In this document: piece by piece, positions 41,565-52,741 of the stretch
Layout of the letters: every line of letters starts with the position of its first letter
How positions within the stretch are numbered: the stretch's first letter is position 1
NCBI GenBank assembly: GCA_002682825.1
Contig: NOKP01000010.1
Coordinates: forward strand, 248,001-312,000
Length of the DNA stretch: 64,000 nt
From: Neonectria sp. B-13
Lineage: Eukaryota > Ascomycota > Sordariomycetes > Hypocreales > Nectriaceae
Direction: 5' to 3'
Notes under the pieces: model-generated
Database searches by the model: none
What the model was told of the DNA's origin: nothing
Seen by the model: the letters and a program-made list of their open reading frames with translations, nothing else
Made by a program: the position numbers and the translations under genes

Positions 41565-44500
41565 TTAGATGTACCACATTGTCTTTCGGAAGAAGTTGCG
41601 CTGGCGCTCCTCGCCCTCGATGGGACCCTTCTGCTTGTCCACACTTCCTCCAAGTGCAAGCAATGGTGGTGCCTCAATGTCTCGCTGCCCTCCTGCAATC
41701 GAGATTCCTCGGGCAATCTTGTCACGAATCATTTCATGACCCTTGGGGCCAGCTCGGAATCCCTCGCTGGTGGCGATGTTCTCATGAGCCCTGGCACGGT
41801 CACTAGCCAGATGCGCGTAGTAGACTGCCGGATGCAGAGAAACCGGAGTAGTCGAGCGGGCGTAAGAGTAGCATTGCTGGTAAATCATCTTCTGAAGTTC
41901 ATTCACTGGAATGTTCATCTCGTCAAGAATGACATGATAATGCACAGGGCGTGCTGTTCCTTGAATGGCGACATGAGAGTTGAGATAGAAGTCCCACATG
42001 AAGGGATGAGTGACTTCTTTCTCGACCAAAGTTCCGGGCAATGGGTTGCCATTTCTGTCGCCGCGCTGCGGGAAGAACCTGATGTGGTGGCGCTTCGTGG
42101 CCACGATGACGGTGAACTTTGGCTGGGATTTACCAGCGGGGAGCTTCTCAAGGAGCCACTGCTTGATCTGGTGAATCTCCTGGTCGAGCACTTGAGCAAA
42201 CTGTCCCTCGCCGACACCATCGCGGAAGTACATGATGTGGGCGGGGATGGCACCATTGTGTCCTTCTCTCCAGTACCCGGCGAGGTTACCAAACATGAAG
42301 TGCACGTTGGATGGAGTAAGCATCTCGACTCGGTAACCGTTCGACTCGACAAGTGCAGCGTATCGGGTGGCATCCCTGTCCACGGACATCGTCATGGCAG
42401 CAGTGGATGGAGATGTACCACCAGGAGCGCCATGAGAAACATCGACGCCGATCATCATGGTAGGTCTGCTTTCCGGGAAGTAGGTGGGTGTCTTCCACAG
42501 CTGGGGTGTACAGGCAGTGGCACCGCCCAGCTTCGCATTCACCTTCATGCAGACATTGCTGTGGTATTGGCCGTTGTTCTTCATCACATGGTTGGAGAGA
42601 ACAACTTGGGTCAAAATACCAAATCGGCAATCAGCCGACTTCTTCAGGCGCTCGTAGGTTCCGCTGTTTCTCTTCGACATGACGCAGAAGAGGAGCTGGG
42701 TGTAGCCACTTTTCTTGGTGATTTGCTCATGTGCCCAGGCAATAGCGTTAGCAGCATTGAACCTCATGTCGCCAGGGGGGTTGAGAAGCTGGGGCTCTGC
42801 ATTGCACTTTCCACCGTGTCCAATGAAGGTGGTCTTGAAGGTGCTCGCGAATTGCTGGAGCTGTGGGAATGGGACACCTTGCTCGAGGACCACGAAGCCC
42901 CAGTTCATGAGGGGGGCCGAGTTTTGCTTCCAGAACTTCTTGCCGCGCAAGTCCCATCGACCTGCAAACCTGGGCTCAGCGGTGCCTTGGCCGAACTTGA
43001 CTGTAGGCGCTGGGAGAATCTTGGCGTCGGTTTTGGCAAACTGGGTTTCAAAGGTGACACCATACTCCTTCAAGAAAGGATCGGATCCAATCTGGAGGTC
43101 GCCGACGTTCTTTTGAATGTCGGACTTGCGGACTGGAGGACGGGTGACAGCGATCTTGATCATGGCCGCCGTTTGCTCGGGGTTTAGCTTGAATGGGTAT
43201 CGCTGCATGGGCTCAATCCAAGCGAGCTCCATGGGAATTTTCCCGCCCTTGCCGGCATCGATGAGTGGAAGATTGGCAAAACGAAGAGTGACGTTGTACT
43301 TCTTTCGATAGTAATCTTGAATGGACGTTTCAGCACCGTCGTATTCGAAAGTAACCTGTTTGGCCGAGCCGCCTTCCGGACCAAACTTCTCGTTGAAGAC
43401 AAAGTCGACGATTGTGAACAGCGAATCGTCGTTGCGTCGATTGGCATGGCGCACCTTGAACTTCAGTCGTCGCAACTTTCGGAGTTGTTTGAAAGCATCA
43501 GAAGACTCGAGGCGGCCATTACGACCCTCAACAGGCTTGAGTTCCTTGAAGGCGCTCAAGGGGGTGGTTCCCTGCCACCGTCTGTCGCAAGTGGCGAGAA
43601 AGTTGCACATCATCTTGTCCAGAGACTGATTTCCGATCCAGAAGCAAGTGTTGGCAACATCAATGTTGTAGCCCAGGCCGACACCGCCGCGAGCAATGTT
43701 GTGGCTCATACGCACGGAAGCGTACGTACCCTTGTGAACTTCCACGATGGCGTCGCCAAGTGGGATTCCGGCCTCCGACTGCTTGTAGAAGTTCCGTTTA
43801 ATCGCAAGCAAATGCTGCGATGGCCACTGGCGAACCAGGTGGTCGAGGAAGTTGAGAGCCTCTTGCACCGTGTTGTTGAAGGACATCTTGTGCTCCAAGT
43901 AGCCCTGCAGAGCTGACACCTTGATCTCCGTTGTCTGTCGGATGCAGACAAAGAAGTCTGCACCAGGGCGGATAGGGGCACCTGCAGGTCGCTTGCCCTC
44001 GTCGAGATCGATCTTGCATCTGATCTCACCCTTGTCAATAAGGACAGGGGCCCAAGCCAGCTTCTTGCCGTCAAAGAGCCACTTGTCACCCTTGTAGGGT
44101 TGAAGCTTTGCCTTCAGTGTTGGGTGAGCCAAGATCTTCTTCATGACTGGGCCGAGTTTCTCAGGCTCAGGAGAGAGCACAACCTAAATAGCTTGTTAGT
44201 GATACTGCAACTGATGAGAGGGGTCAAGGGACAAATGAACTGACATCGTACTGGTAAATCTTCTTGGTGAAGTCAAACTTGGTCATTCTGTACTGGTTGA
44301 CCTCGACTGACTCCGCCTTGCCTTCGGTGTTCAACCGTTTGCCCCGAAGCGTGAACAAGTCCTTCTTGGTCTCGGACACGTAGGCATCGGGAGGCAGCTC
44401 CATACGGGTGTTGCCCTTTTCTTGCTTGGCGGCGGGCCGAGCTGGATCGAATCCAGGGCCTTTGGCCCAGCCAGAGCCAGGCTTTCCGGCAGCAGACCCA

Positions 44501-44607
44501 GAGGGCGAGTCAGGGCGAGCACGCGATGGAGATTGGGAGGGTCTCCGTTCACCAGAGGAGCTCCCCTGCCCCGAGGGCGATGGGGACCGTCGTCCTCGGT
44601 CGGACAT
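41565..44607 (-). CDS. Argonaute (QDE-2-like), 993 aa, slicer tetrad complete
   Basis: Exons 44607-44245 and 44183-41565; one intron (GTCAGT...TTTAG), phase 0. A Ser/Pro/Arg/Gly-rich N-terminal tail (about 1-80) is followed by the N domain with YQYDVVLSPEPEK, the linker and PAZ regions (PAZ end LPLIDAGKGGKIPMELAWIE), MID, and PIWI. The PIWI catalytic tetrad is present: Asp702 in MIGVDVSHG, Glu741 in RVEML (aligns with the glutamate finger of human AGO2, RQEII), Asp776 in YFRDGVGEGQF and His912 in YYAHLASDRA. It should therefore be slicing-competent. In fungi this protein loads small RNAs for quelling or related RNA silencing; whether it is QDE-2 or the meiotic SMS-2 type cannot be decided without alignment. 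The length compares with 930-1000 for the family. Confidence 0.92.
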
Positions 44608-45852
44608 TTTGACGGTGGTACCTGAAGTTGGGAGTGAGTGGTGGCTCTAGGAGAGTTGTGGTAGAGGGGGAATGATGGTAAACGAAGTGATGTGTGGTTG
44701 TTGATGTGAAGAGGGGAGAAGTGTTGAGAGAAACGAAGGGGAGGGGCCGTATTTATAGGCTGGGCAGGAGGAGAGAGCGAGCATTCGCCGTCTTGGCAGT
44801 GACACTTACCGGTCGGGTTGGATTTGGGTCTTGCACGATGTTTGCTTTGAGTGCTGGAACACTAAGTCAGAGATGGTGATAGAGGCAAGCAGCTTTGATG
44901 TTTGAAGAAGGAGGAGGGATGCCGCTTGTGGAGCGGTTTGGAGGTGTTGGGTGTGTGTGTGTGAAGAAGGAAGTGGAAGGGAGAAATCAGACGAGAGAAG
45001 TGCTTGATATAAGTACTATCAGCAGCTCAAGTGCGTGAATCACGTACTCACCTCTAGGGAGGATTCTGGGGGAGGAGAAGGAGGTGCGGGATGCGGGAGG
45101 GAGAAAAACAGCCAACGCACTCCAGTGAGGCAAATGTAAGTAGCCGCGTGTTGGCCAGGCAAGAAACCTCCGAGTCTCACAGCTGGCAGGCAAGAGGCAT
45201 ATGCAAGCTCGCCAGCTGTAACTGCAGGAAGGAACGGATTGGTGATTGACGGGAGGAAGCGACCAAGCGGTCTCATTGATTGGCCGCTCTCGATGGCAAC
45301 TCGCGCTGTTTGGACGGGTTGCGACAATCTGCCCGTCATGGAACTCCGACGACTGCGGCTCTGACCAATCGTGGGTTCTGCCGTGATGCTGAAACCCGGG
45401 ACTAGATAATTGCCCAGGCGGTTTGCCGTCAAGTTTGTTTCCAATGGGATGACGCGCACGGGTAAGTCAACGGGGAGTAACACACCAAGCAAACACGAGG
45501 AATCGCCCTGCTTCATCATATCACGGACTGCGATCAAATGGATAGAGACACCCGTCGAACATGATCCAACTTGTCTGAATTTTCTATATCGCAAAGGCCC
45601 ATGTTTCAAAACCCACCGCCGTCACCACTCAAACCCCTTCGTCTTGACAGGTATAACTCGACGGCCGCCATTTCTGTTTGGATCCCTACCGAACGCCATA
45701 CCATGCGTGACAAAAGACATCCCGATCCCGATCCCGAGCACTTGTCCCGAATTTTGTGGGACACGGCGACCTCGCCAGCAAACTATTAATAATCAACATG
45801 ACCGGGGGGCCACCAGAAGCCCCAGTTCCACTCGACGGCTGTAGATCTACCG
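44608..45852. other. Argonaute promoter region and RNA14 3' flank
   Basis: About 1.2 kb without a supported gene. TATAAATA on the minus strand (+ strand 44750-44757) lies about 145-150 bases upstream of the Argonaute ATG. A 189-codon minus-strand ORF (45040-45609) starts without ATG and has no domain, so it is not called. Confidence 0.45.
44750..44757 (-). promoter_or_regulatory. TATA box of the Argonaute gene
   Basis: TATAAATA on the minus strand, about 145 bases upstream of the start codon at 44607. Confidence 0.45.
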
Positions 45853-48800
45853 TCAGTATCGATATCCTCCGTACTGCTGTCCTGGTGGCGGTGCTCCATA
45901 TCCACCTGGGGGTGCTTGGGCCCACGAAGCCGGTGCGCCTGCATCCGGGGGAGGGTATGCGTTGACTTGGTAGCCGCCTCCGCTCTCTGGCCGCAGTGGC
46001 GAGTTCCTATACCCGCCAGATCCAGATGTTACCCTGCCGTAAGGGCTCAATGGCCGGTTTCCGAACTCCCCAGACGGCTGTCTCGCATGGCTCGGGTTGG
46101 CGTAGCGAGGCTGGCCGCCCCCGGTCGCCTTGAGCGTAGCGTAATCTGGTAGGTTCGTGTCTCGGAGTATGGAGACCATGCCGGTAGGGTTGAGTCGCTG
46201 CGCATCGAAGTTCTGTGCAGGCGGCAGAATGTTGAGGAGGAAGGTAATGTCGCGGTGAAGTGCTGAGGCTTGGTTGCGGCGCTGCTGATCAAGACGGCGA
46301 CCAGCCGCGCCCTTCAACGGCGAGGCTCCTCTGGCAACCCGCTTAGGAGGGTTCAGCTCATCATCGTCGATGCCCAACGGCCGCTTTGGCGAGGCCGTTG
46401 CCCGCACATACTGAGGACGTGGGCTCTGCTCTTGCCTCACTGGAAGTGGGCTATTTCGCACAGAGTTTGGTTGGTCGATCATGGGCAACCCTTGCCTAGG
46501 CCGCATCTGAACAGCCTTTGAGATGATGATCGGGGCGGCGACAGGGTCAAACTTGTCAGAAGAGTACCTCGCGACGAAATAATCGAGTTTAGGATCCGCG
46601 GGGAAGAGCTCGGCCATTCGTTCTTCGAGTTTCGCAATCTGCGAAAGTTCACCATACTGCGATTCATACTTGTGGAAGTACGCATAGAGGGGCTTCGCCT
46701 TGTACAAAGTCTCTGGTTTCGCAATGAGTCGGTTAACGCATGTTTCAAAAACGACGCGGGCATCTATGTATCTGTTAGCCGGAATTCGTGAGATATGGAT
46801 GTACAAAGACCTACTCGTTGTGTCATCCTTCGAGTGGAGATACTTGAGGTACTCTATCATGAAGTTCTCGTCGTTGGGAAACAGTCGGGCACCACGCTCA
46901 AAGATTTTGGCGCCCACGGGGTCCTTGTAGACAACCGACTCGAGCAATGCAACGGAAACGTAGACATCACTTGTCAGTCGTCCCTTCTGGCGGGCATCCG
47001 TGAAGACCTTGCGAAGACCACCCTCCGTCTGACTGCCTTTGCCCTGAATTCGGCGCATAGCCCGGGCGAGGGCAATCCAGACGTAGGAAATGGTTCGGGA
47101 GAGGATTTGGGTTTCGGCAGCGTAGCCTCTCTGGATCCCTAGGATTCGCTCTTCCGTTGGCGACCTCTGGGGTTTATCGTCATCGTCGTCATCATCATTG
47201 GGCTCGATCGAGGCGTGAACTTGCTCCTGAGCCGCGGCCTGTCGAAGAGTGGAGATTTCGAGTTTCTCGCGTTCCTTCACCTTGTCACCCAGCTCATACA
47301 AGGTATCCAGGACGTTGTCAAAGGGCTTTCGGACTGCCTTGGCATACTCCAACTTATCACCCTCCTTGGCCGGGTAGTTGGCTTCAATATGGTCTGCGTG
47401 CTTGAGGGCGAGCAAAACACTCTCGGGGTTGGCCTTGATGCCCTGGAATAGCATCTCCGTTCCCATCTCTTTGTCATTCTCACGCACATCGTTCTGGAAG
47501 CACCACTCTGCGGCGTCCACCCAAATCTCTGGCCAAAATCGCAGCGCCATCATGGCCTGTTTGTAGCAGTAGAGGACCCTGTGGTTGTAAACCTTGGGCT
47601 CATCGATCTTGAGAACGAGGGGATCTTCCTTCTCCCAAGCAATCCACTTCTTCCACATCTCAACCTGTGCTTTAAACTCCCGGTCACCATTAAAGCCGGG
47701 TGCTGGCGAGAGTCGCGGGAGGTTGGTGCGATTTAAATGACGAGTCATGTTGTCGAGGGCAATGTTAGCGCTCTTGGCTGACATGTAGCCGGGTGATCGC
47801 TCCTGGATGAACTTGCGGCCCTGGATCTCATGTTAGTAGATGTTGTTAGAGAAAGGAGAAATTTGACTTACAGTCATTTTGTTCAATCCCATTTCAAACT
47901 GATCATACTCTTTCCATAGGTTGTTGACAGTCAGCATAGGAACAGCAATGGCCCGGTGATAGACTTTTCGCAGTTGGTCCATCTTTTGCTGGTCCTGCCA
48001 GCCAGTTCCACCGATTTGCCCTGGCCCATTTTTGACGAACTGGACATAATCCTGCCAAATGTTGCCAGAGTCCCTGTCGACACCGATGTTGTCGATGACG
48101 AACTCATAAGACTGGGTGATGGTGCGACGAGCTTGGCCCGACGCGTCGTTGTTGAGGTCGTTACGCCGACGGATGTAATTCAGGTACGCTGTCCAAAGTT
48201 TCACATTGGGCACCGTCATGAGACACCGACCGAAGAGTTGTTCAGCATCGACAAAATTATCCAAGCCAAGTTCCATCTCAATCCACTGGACCCAGATGTC
48301 GGCCTTCCATGACTGTCAGTTGCTACTCCTTGGAAAGATTTCTCGTGTGTACTCACAGCTTGTGGAAAGACCTCCAGGAAGCGATTGTAAACGTTCCTAG
48401 CTTGTTCGAGTCTGCTGGAACGCCTGTGGTCTGCAATCAGGTTCAGCCACGCATCCATGTCACCCCGAGGATCCTCCTTGACGCGAGCTTCAAGCAGCGC
48501 TACCGGGTCGAGACTGGTCATGGCTGCATTCACGTTGGATGGGACGACGGGGGCGGGAACAACAGGAGCTGGAGTGTTGACCTCTGGCGAAGGGGTCGGT
48601 TGAGCAGGCTGGTTTGGGGGTGGCACAGTTGTGGCCGTCGGGGCATCAGTAATAGGCTCCTCATCTTCGTCATCGTCATCAGACGCCTCGACTAGAAAGC
48701 CACCTGACATCTTGGGCTTGGACGATGGACGCTGTGAGGGCGTCGCGGAGGCAGCCTTTTCAGGGACTGGAGCAGGGGATCCAATGGTGACGGACTCTGG

Positions 48801-48959
48801 GTCATAGTCTCCTCCATCCTCGGTGCCATTATCCGCACCATCACCTGAAACATGAGATTCTTGAGCAATGTTATCAACTTGTTCGTCGCTATGCTGAGCC
48901 TGACCACCCTCTGCGGCTTCAAATCCTTCTTCACCCCATGAAGCACCTTCGGAAGCCAT
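45853..48959 (-). CDS. mRNA 3'-end processing protein RNA14 (CFIA / CstF-77), 983 aa
   Basis: Exons 48959-48357, 48303-47872, 47820-46815 and 46763-45853; all GT-AG with matching phases. RNA14 is the HAT-repeat scaffold of cleavage factor IA, which binds RNA15 and directs pre-mRNA cleavage and polyadenylation in the nucleus. An acidic, Pro-rich N-terminal tail (about 1-170) is followed by HAT repeats (ADIWVQWIEMEL, LWTAYLNYIRR, NIWQDYVQFVK, WKEYDQFE, IWVDAAEWC, VWIALARAM), a DDDDDDDD linker, the late HAT segment with FFETCV-like FETCVNRLI, and a low-complexity Pro/Arg/Gly tail that includes the RNA15-binding monkeytail area (LLNILPPAQNFDAQRLNP). The third intron is 51 nt, a multiple of 3 with no stop, so unspliced RNA would add 17 residues. 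The first ATG was taken at 48959; the ORF extends 4 codons upstream without ATG. Confidence 0.9.
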
Positions 48960-50346
48960 GTTGAGTATCACAAGTGTCGGTTCTGAAGCCGAGCTTCACT
49001 CGTCGAGACGTTGAACGCGACGGCTCCACTGCGGCCAGGGAGGCTGGGCGTGGCGAGCTAAGGACGAGGAGCGAAGGTCGGGAGGTGAGGCTGCGGATGC
49101 GGATGCGGCAGAGTTTCGAAGAGCTTCGGTGGCGCGAGAAACGCGAGTGAGGAGATTCACAGTCGTGGAGCGGCCAGCGACGGGTCTTTCCATGGGCTGT
49201 CGGGTGTCGCAAACAGAGCAAGCTCGTGGAGCTGAGCCAGTCGGCCCCGACCGAGCAGGATACGGTCGCAAGGAATGGAGAGGCACAGGGCGACACGAGA
49301 CTATTATTGCAGCGGGGCTCAAGCGATGGGGTCCGTTGTGATATTGGGGCGGCGGAGGAAGGGAAGCTCTCGACAGGAGGCTTTGCCAAATTTCGAGCTC
49401 GAAGGGACCTCACGAGTTTGGAAGAAGCGGAAGGCCTTGCGAGGCGAAGAAGATGGCAGAAAGCCCAAAAGGGTTAGTAAGTTTAGGGCGGTGAGGGATG
49501 CAGGACCGGTCACAGACTTACGGCGGCACACGACAAGGACAGTCGCCACTTGTGGTGATTGAGTTGGTCACGAAGAGAGTCACGTGATACATTTTACCCA
49601 CCCACCTTAACCACCAACCCCTGGTCGGGTTTTTCCTGTCGCGTTCCCGGAAGCCAAGAGAGCCGCCAGAAAAAGACAAAGACCAAGACGCCAGGCCAAG
49701 CAAGAGCTGCAAGACGGGGCCAGAACCAGGCCAGGCCAAGGCTGCCAGGGTCTCTCCCACTGTGGGTCACTCACTGTACTCACTGCTGCAGCGACTGCAC
49801 TCGACCTCTGTCCGTGCTGAAACGATCTGTGATGAACCGTGAACGAACCCATTAACGCGGGTTGCGGCCAGAAAGCGCGTCCGTCGTCCAGCCCACGCAC
49901 ACGGACACGGCCCCGTCTCCCAGATCTTGCCGCGTCTGCATCTCGACTTCTTAGCCGCTTGCCAGCCTTCATTTCATTTCTGCCTGCAAATAACAAACTG
50001 CGTCTCCTCCTCTGACAGTGCTGCCCACCCAACTTCTTCCCTCTTACAACTCTCGTCACCCTGCTCTCTTCTCCCTTCTCCCTTTACCTCTTCTCGACCT
50101 ACCGAAAAAAAACTCCCCCGCGTGCGCACTCCATCTAGTACTGTACTACGTACGCCCATCGCACTCTCGCACATCCACACTACGAGCTCCACAGTCTCGT
50201 CCAGCGCTACCTATCCCCCCGACTCCATCTTCACGCACGACTCATCACTGCCATCAACCCCCATCGAAGTTGCGCCCAAGTCGCCACTCGCCTTCTTCCG
50301 TAACCTCCTCACACGTTCCCGTCGTCTATCCTCAACAACCGCCACC
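48960..50346. other. Shared divergent promoter region of RNA14 and ASF1
   Basis: About 1.39 kb separates the two start codons of the divergent genes. It contains several non-overlapping ORFs (up to 160 codons) without recognisable domains, read as chance. The + strand portion from about 50000 is C/T-rich and probably the ASF1 5' leader, ending in AACCGCCACCATG. Confidence 0.5.
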
Positions 50347-51372
50347 ATGTCGGTCGTCTCGCTCTTGGGGGTCAATGTTATGAACAACCCCGCCAAGTTC
50401 ACCGACAAGTACGAGTTCGAAATCACCTTTGAGTGCCTCGAGCAGCTCGAGAAGGGTGCGTGATGGCTTGTCTTTTGGTGTTTCGTCTTTGTCCCGCACC
50501 CGGCTAACTTGAGACAGACCTCGAGTGGAAGCTGACCTACGTTGGATCTGCCACCTCGTGAGTTCAACCGCCGCCCGACCTGCACACCGCTTGTTCTAAC
50601 GCCTCACAGCGATCAATACGACCAGGAGCTCGATTCCTTGTTCGTCGGCCCCGTCCCCGTCGGCGTCAACAAGTTCATCTTCGAGGCCGATGCCCCCAAC
50701 ACCACGCGCATTCCTGACGCCGATATCCTTGGCGTAACTGTCGTGCTCCTGACCTGCGCCTACGATGGTCGGGAGTTTATCCGAATCGGCTACTACGTCA
50801 ACAATGAGTACGACTCGGAGGAGCTCAACACGGAACCCCCCACCAAGCCTATCATTGAGCGGGTCAAGCGCAATGTTTTGGCTGAGAAGCCCCGAGTGAC
50901 ACGTTTCGCCATCAAGTGGTAAGTTTCTGCGCCCTTGTGAACTGGGCCGATTTTGCTAACACCGTTCAGGGATTCGGAAGCTTCTGCCCCCGCCGAATTC
51001 CCTCCGGAGCAGCCCGAGGCTGACCTCGAGGCCGATGGCGAGGAGTATGGTATCGAGGAGGCTGAGGAGGAGGCCGCGGAAGAGGCCGCAGTCAAGACTG
51101 AAGTTCAACCTGGCGAGGACTTGGAGATGGTTGGTGTCGAGAACGAGAACGAGGCCGAGATCGAGAACGGTCCCGAGGAGGACGAGATGTCCGAGGATGG
51201 CAGCGTCGATATTGAGGGCGAAAGCGAGGATGATCTCGAGGAAGAGGAAGAGGTCGAGGGTGAGGTTGAGGGCGAGGGTGAGGGTGAGGGTGCCGCCGAC
51301 GACGCCATGGAAGTTGACTCGGCCGAGAAGCCCGCAGCCACCTCTGCAAAGCCCGTTACCGTCGTGTCCTAG
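50347..51372 (+). CDS. Histone chaperone ASF1, 286 aa
   Basis: Exons 50347-50455, 50518-50557, 50610-50918 and 50970-51372; introns start GTGCGT, GTGAGT and GTAAGT, with matching phases. ASF1 binds histone H3-H4 dimers and hands them to CAF-1 or HIR for nucleosome assembly, in the nucleus. Residues 1-154 form the conserved immunoglobulin-like core with [105 protein letters not shown] and [10 protein letters not shown]. The remaining 130 residues are an Asp/Glu-rich tail typical of fungal ASF1. The ATG is in a strong context (gccaccATGt). It is divergent from RNA14. Confidence 0.96.
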
Positions 51373-52741
51373 ATGCAGGGGTACGCGCAGACCCCGTTGG
51401 CCATCAATGGTGTTTTCGCTGGCATCGTCTTATCTTGAGTCATGCATCAGGTTTCGGCTTTTCGATAACGTACGGATTGGAAGTTGGTGTTTGCCTAATA
51501 GAGTTACGAGGACACGAAGGGATGATATCAGGCCATGGAGCTGGCCGAAGACATTTTAGTACATTAGCTTTCGAGACACACGACCGTTCCCAGGCACTTA
51601 TCGACGACTTGATGACGGTGTTTCTGCGGGAGTGAGTGAAGAAGCCGAGGTATGGTGCTCGAGGCGACTGGGAGAATGGATGGTCCATCTACCTTCAGCC
51701 GCAGCTGATTACCAATCCAAGGCTGAGGCTTGCGACGATGGGATTCGTGGGGAGGAGAGCAAACTCGAAATCTCGACGTTATCGCAGACAGCCTGAGTGG
51801 AGTGAAGCCAACACGCACGTAACGGCACTTACTCACAGGATAACCGTCTGGTCGCGACCATTGCTTCCCATTGAGCCGACGGCCAGAGCATCGACGCGCC
51901 GGCGGCGGATGATTGATGGCTCAAGACTGCGCCCCGTCGATTGACTCCGACGATGGACGCCCGGCTTGTGAGGGATGCGGGGGACGGCGCCGAGCAAATG
52001 ACGTACGGTTGTGTGCGAAGGAACACTCGTCGCAATGGAGATCTTCCCCGTCCAACCACGACTCGCTGTTCCGTCATCACGAGGCGCGCATGTTGTTGAA
52101 GGTGTCGCGCCAACCCGCGTGCAGCCGCACCAAGCCGAGCTGAAGCGATCCAACGTTCCGTTCCGCCTCCGCCTTCCGCCTCACACCTTGATTCAGGTTC
52201 CCATCCACAGGTCGCCCTCGCCCTACCATTCCCCCAATTTAAGCTCGGCGTGAGGCTTGCTGTATGCATGCATATTGCTCCCACGTGCGAACCCTCCGCG
52301 GAGTTTCAAGCTGCGATCCGGCCGCGCTAGAAACGCTCATCCTTTCCGACTCCGCTCCCTCCTCCTTTCAACCAGAATTCCTGGCTTGGCCTATCTTCGC
52401 TTGCCCTGCTTCCTGAACGGTTCACCGAGGCCGGGAGGGCTCAGCCGCAAGTGACATCGGAGCTCCCCGAAGGTTGCCTAGCTATGGATCGTCGCGGGAT
52501 ACGACAGGCAGAGAGAGAGGAGATGGAGCAGGTAGAAATACGCAGGCCGTCTCCCGCCCTCGACTTGCAGAACTCTCAGATAACACAACGTCTATATGTC
52601 TTCAGGGTGTCCATTCGGCTTGGGTAGATGAGCAAATGCGAATGGGACTCTGCTGCCAACTACTTACACTACCTCCATATCATCATCCACTCTCATCATC
52701 AACTTCCCCAGTGATCAAGTGACGTGAAGACTGTCGCCTCA
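51373..52741. other. Intergenic between ASF1 and the CorA-like gene
   Basis: No gene supported. ORFs of up to 151 codons occur on both strands (for example 51829-52284 minus) but start without clear context and have no recognisable family. The 3' portion is C/T-rich leader-like before the next gene. Confidence 0.4.

Noticed and set aside
41736..43187. 483-codon + strand ORF antisense to the Argonaute gene
   Set aside because: It lies entirely within the Argonaute coding sequence. Long antisense ORFs arise from codon bias (few T-A containing reverse codons). No domain or ATG context supports it.
45040..45609. 189-codon minus-strand ORF between Argonaute and RNA14
   Set aside because: Begins without ATG, overlaps the Argonaute promoter, Ser/Pro/Arg-rich with no domain.
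51829..52284. 151-codon minus-strand ORF between ASF1 and the CorA-like gene
   Set aside because: Overlaps several other ORFs; Arg/Ala/Ser-rich random-looking translation.
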